This document shows, piece after piece, positions 60,916-64,000 of a stretch of 64,000 bases of DNA. Where the stretch lies: NCBI GenBank assembly GCA_963513935.1, contig OY740765.1, positions 149,259,830 through 149,323,829 on the forward strand, given 5' to 3'. The notes under the pieces are model-generated. The model saw nothing but the letters and a program-made list of their open reading frames with translations. It had not been told where the DNA came from and did not search any database. Both the position numbers and the translations under genes were made by a program. Position 1 is the stretch's first letter. Each line of letters opens with the position of its first letter. Origin of the DNA: Aphrophora alni (Eukaryota; Arthropoda; Insecta; Hemiptera; Aphrophoridae).

Positions 60916-61014
60916 ATATTCCCGGATTATTACCATTTCGAGCATCAAAGGATAGCGAAGAGATCAATATCGCCCAATCATGAGCATCATATCAACCTCA
61001 TGTCAGAGCCTGGG
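60916..61014 (+). CDS. internal exon of a furin-type proprotein convertase (prodomain)
   Basis: Acceptor 'caattttttgtttcag' and donor G|GTAAGT bound exactly 33 codons, phase 0 at both ends. They read IFPDYYHFEHQRIAKRSISP, then NHEHHINLMSEPG. This aligns with the middle of the human FURIN prodomain (QIFGDYYHFWHRGVTKRSLSP...REP), just before VQWLEQQ. The family consists of Golgi/endosomal serine proteases that cleave precursors after RxKR-type sites. The prodomain acts as intramolecular chaperone and inhibitor. The H before QRIAKR corresponds to FURIN pH-sensor His69, and the terminal KR corresponds to the internal cleavage site at Arg75. Lack of the extra residues before DYYHF seen in PC5/PACE4 favours furin. 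Upstream exon (signal peptide and start of prodomain) and downstream catalytic exons are not visible here. Confidence 0.9.
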
Positions 61015-61629
61015 GTAAGTTATTACAGGTTAATTAGGCAACAAAGGGTCTCATCTTATTGGGTATTGCGATAAAGCGAGCTTAGCGAGAGAGATCTCTA
61101 AAGCTACCTATTAGATTCCAAATGTTGCATGATTGCTTGAGGTGTAGCTTACTCGTAGTCAAGTAGGATTCAAGGTTATACGAGCAATGTTAAGAGTTCC
61201 CAATGTAAGGGCGAAATTGATCCGTCTATTCTATTACCTTACCACTTTGGTACAGAACTGTAAAGATAAACTCATTTGATAGGAGGCAAATCGCTCAGAC
61301 AAGTGAAACTATCATTTATAAAAACATAGATTTTTTAATTGTCAATAGTTGAAAATATATAGTCCTCGTAATGATTTTCTGGTTTCTATGAATTTTAAAT
61401 TGATATTCTTCAGAATTTGTCGTTTTTTATAATCGTATAAAATAAAAAAGAAAACGTTGCTAGAAATATCATCTGAAATACGTAGTTGCCTGGGCATACT
61501 GTAACACCATTCTACTGTGGTAAAGAGTATGCACCACCCCAGGAATAACAGACCATATGTTTTCCCATGTTGTTTAAAGACGAAAACACTCTCGTTCATC
61601 ATCGCACTATTAAAAAAAAAGAAAGGAAG
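61015..61629. other. intron of the furin-type gene, no other feature
   Basis: Begins with the GTAAGT donor. The 86-codon minus-strand frame at 61,342-61,602 has no motif. Confidence 0.6.
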
Positions 61630-61770
61630 AAAGGGATATAAAATAAATACCCCTACCCCTACAATACTCTAGTATCAATGTCGGAAAATAACAACGGTTA
61701 GTCAAGAGAGACCTGACAGCAAAAATGAAAGAGGGAACACAAGACTACATTGATAAGCTCGTACTTAATA
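61630..61770 (-). repeat. dispersed repeat family P, inverted copy
   Basis: The complement shows 'gttccctctttcat'-like, 'aggtctctcttgacta', and 'ggggtaggggtatttatttt', matching the 49,030 copy closely. Lies in the presumed intron. Confidence 0.6.
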
Positions 61771-61849
61771 TAGGCTAGCCGCTGAAGAGACTATCCATAT
61801 GATTCAATGCCTAAAAATTCAATTCCAAACGCAAACGCAAACGCAAATA

Positions 61850-62310
61850 CGAATTAATTGACGTTTTCATCAAATTTTCCAATGTATGTAAAATGGTAAT
61901 TAGGTTTTAAATTTTCTAATTTCTATTAATTAATTGAAGTTTTATTCAAAATTTTCCAATGTGTCTAAAATTAGAAATAAGTTGGTATGTTTTTTCTAAT
62001 TTCTAGGAATGAATTGAAGTTTTCTTTAAATTTTCCGATGCATCTAAAATGATAAATAAGTTTGTAAGTTTTCTAATTTCTATAACTTAATTGAAGTTTT
62101 TTTTGTTTTTCAAAATTTTCCTATATGTCTAAAATTAGAAATAAGTTTGTACTTTGTACTAATTTCTACGAATTAATTGAAGTTATATTCAAAATTTTCC
62201 GATATATCTAAAATTATAAATATGTTTGTAGGTCTTCTAATTTTTACGAATTAATTGAAGTTTTATTCAAAATTGTCCGATGTATCTGAAATTAGAAATA
62301 AATTTATCTG
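61850..62310. repeat. ~75-bp tandem repeat, six copies
   Basis: Units start near 61,852, 61,927, 62,007, 62,083, 62,170 and 62,249. The consensus order is 'gaattaattgaagtttt', 'ttcaaaattttccgatgt', 'tctaaaattagaaataagtt', then 'ttctaatttcta'. Unit length ranges 75-87 bp through small indels. An intronic minisatellite or degenerate satellite. Confidence 0.9.
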
Positions 62311-63113
62311 GAGTGAGATATCAAGGGTACTCAACTCCAAGATGATCTACTGTAATTCCACTACACAATTTTGATGCTCTTATACGTTTTGTAGCCTGAA
62401 AAATAGTAAAAAATATGTCCCAGAACCGTTATCCCTTATAGTTTTTGAGAAAATTATTGTAAAACCCCCAAAAATGTAGTTGAAAATATCAATTCGAAAA
62501 ATTTAATTCTGAGTTAATTGATTCTAATAAAGCCATTAAAAACGAATACAATGCAAATATGAACTTTTTTTTAAACCCTTATTTGATTCTTAAGACTTAA
62601 AACAAACAAGAATTGAGGGGAAAAAACTATCGAAATTCAAAAATAAATTTTGTTTTTAGTTTATTCTTGTGTGTTGTATTTTGTCGATAGCTCTCTTTTG
62701 AGATTCCGTTTTCGAGACATTCGACAATTAAATATTTTAAACTTCCGCGATTTTGAAAATGTCAAAAATAAAGTCTTGGTTCACTGGAATACTTTTAAAA
62801 AATACCAAATAACAAATAATGTGATACCAAATCTACACTCAATGTCTTATCTATTTCCAAAGAAATAGTGCCTTTTTTTAAACACAAAAAGTCCGACAGT
62901 TAGGAAACGAATAGTTTTCAGACCTATGTATCTTATTTTTAGCTATAGAATCATTTCCCGATAGATTGCCGTGCAGTTCCCAATCACTCAAGTTATAAAT
63001 TGTCAATATTACCAAATAATATTTATATAAGAACAGAGAGGAAAATACTACATTAAGCTAAAATAATTGAAAACAAACAATCGTCGTAATAATTTTCTGT
63101 TTTCTACGAAATA
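62311..63113. other. no gene recognised
   Basis: Intron-like DNA between the tandem array and the mariner element. The 72-codon frame at 62,650-62,868 has no motif. 'gttttctacgaaat' at about 63,100 resembles the tandem unit. Confidence 0.45.
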
Positions 63114-64000
63114 CGAGGTACGTCCATCCAGAAATTAAGTTGCGTTTGTGCATCTTCCCGCGGCAGCAGTTCGGTACAAGCGTGGTAGTTGCTCTGAGTT
63201 AAGGAGAAAGAGAGACACTACTATATCATCGCTGTTTGATATTTACGCTTTGTATTGCTTGTTTAGAATGGCGAAGTTGATTGTAAATCCCGCCGCTTGT
63301 GAGATTAGATCTGTAATTCGTTTTCTAAATACGAAGAACACTAAACCGGTCGACATTCATCGACAGATCTGTTAGTTTTACGGAAAAAATACGACGAGTG
63401 ATTCAACAGATGGATCCGACAGTTCAATGAAGGAAGTGATCGAGTGCACGATGACGGACGAAGTGGGCGTCCATCTTTAGTTAGTGATGAATTGGTACTT
63501 GCAGTACGAGAAATTTTTTTAAGAAAACCGTAAGTTTCTTTCTGTAGAATTTCCGAAAAATCACTTCTTCGTGAAATTGTTTCTGTAAAACTACTTTCTT
63601 GAAAACTTGCTGGTCGTTGGTTTGCAAAAACTCTTACAGATTATCACAAAAAACGGTATAATCTTGCCTTTTTGACACGTTACGACAAAGACGATTTGAA
63701 AGCTCTGAATCAAAACGACAATCGATGGAATGGAGGTACACTTCATAACCAGGAAAGACTAAAGTAAAGCAAATCTTGACAACTCGAATAATCATGTGCA
63801 CCGTGTTTTGGGAGTGACACGGCATTCTAATGGTGGGTTTTTTACCGCGAGGTGTAACAATCAATGCAAATATTTACTGCTGCGAGATGTTTATGAAATT
63901 GCGTCGCCCAATACAGAATAAGCTCCGAGGTATGGTCACAAACAATGTTGTTTTGGTACATTACCAATGCCCAACCTCACGCAGCGAACGTGACAAGACA
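63114..64000 (+). mobile_element. mariner transposon, 5' part, runs off the window
   Basis: TA (63,112-63,113) followed by CGAGGTACGTCCATCCAGAA, resembling a mariner terminal inverted repeat. A mariner transposase starts 154 bp inside. The right end lies beyond the window, so length and target duplication cannot be checked. Probably inserted in an intron of the furin-type gene, on the same strand. Confidence 0.8.
63268..64000 (+). pseudogene. mariner transposase pseudogene (partial at window end)
   Basis: The ATG at 63,268 gives MAKLIVNPAACEIRSVIRFL and KPVDIHRQIC, the mariner N-terminal HTH start, then a TAG (63,373). After a shift, RWIRQFNEGSDRVHDDGRSG RPSLVSDELV follows (about 63,406-63,490), then a stop at 63,530. 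Further on, ESKRQSMEWRYTS (about 63,700) is directly joined to sequence equivalent to FLxRYxxE. The block that should hold the first catalytic Asp (TGDE) is therefore deleted. ITNAQPHAANVTR at the end replaces the LHDNARPHxA block. Several stops and shifts, a deleted catalytic region and window truncation: non-functional. Confidence 0.9.

Noticed and set aside
1..64000. tRNA, rRNA and CRISPR features
   Set aside because: No GGTTCGANNCC box with a cloverleaf-like context, no rRNA-like conserved blocks and no regularly spaced short direct repeats with unique spacers were seen.

Overview
The window reads as AT-rich nuclear DNA of an arthropod, most likely an insect. Evidence for this is a split gene with consensus GT/AG splice sites, degenerate CCTAA/TTAGG-type tracts (the insect telomere motif), many AT microsatellites, and remains of transposon classes common in insects (Tc1/mariner, PIF/Harbinger, Jockey- and R1-like LINEs, LINE 3' ends of RTE-like type). 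The species cannot be fixed from sequence alone. There is no sign of bacterial, organellar or viral gene organisation.

Only one host-gene piece is convincing: a 99-bp exon at 60,916-61,014 (+) encoding part of the prodomain of a furin-type proprotein convertase. It carries the DYYHF motif and the internal dibasic site equivalent to human FURIN R75. No other exon of this gene was recognised, so most or all of the 60 kb to the left may be its 5' intron(s) or flank, and at least 3 kb of intron follows to the right. A 45-bp microexon candidate at 33,094 is much weaker.

Layout: 0-5 kb holds a Tc1/mariner transposase relic (1.6-2.1 kb) and a Tc1-like element of about 1.9 kb (3.2-5.1 kb) lying inside a CCTAA-rich tract. 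6 kb has a ~145-bp tandem array. 9.2-14.8 kb is built from a composite repeat (modules A and B, B tandemly duplicated). 16.08-16.65 kb is a 572-bp PIF/Harbinger-type element with 34-bp inverted ends, TAA target duplications and an apparent first coding exon with splice donor. 18-24 kb carries four or five LINE fragments. 25.4-26.8 kb and 29.4-30.4 kb are two TA-flanked elements with very long inverted arms. 37.0-38.5 kb is a Jockey-like reverse transcriptase pseudogene with a 31-bp repeat expansion. 42.5-46.5 kb contains a third palindromic element, a LINE 3' end with an undisrupted 104-codon frame, an endonuclease scrap and an internally deleted mariner-like element. 47.7-49.7 kb and several other places hold a dispersed family (P). 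55.6 kb is another palindrome. 56.5-57.2 kb is a second transposase relic. 61.85-62.31 kb is a ~75-bp tandem array. 63.1 kb to the window end is a decayed mariner element that runs off the edge.

Nearly all coding-like signals are transposon relics with stops, frameshifts or missing catalytic residues, so no local gene network can be described. The points most worth checking are the furin exon, the Harbinger element with its retained exon, the long-hairpin elements (possible dsRNA sources) and three unlinked hairpins with a hammerhead-like core.
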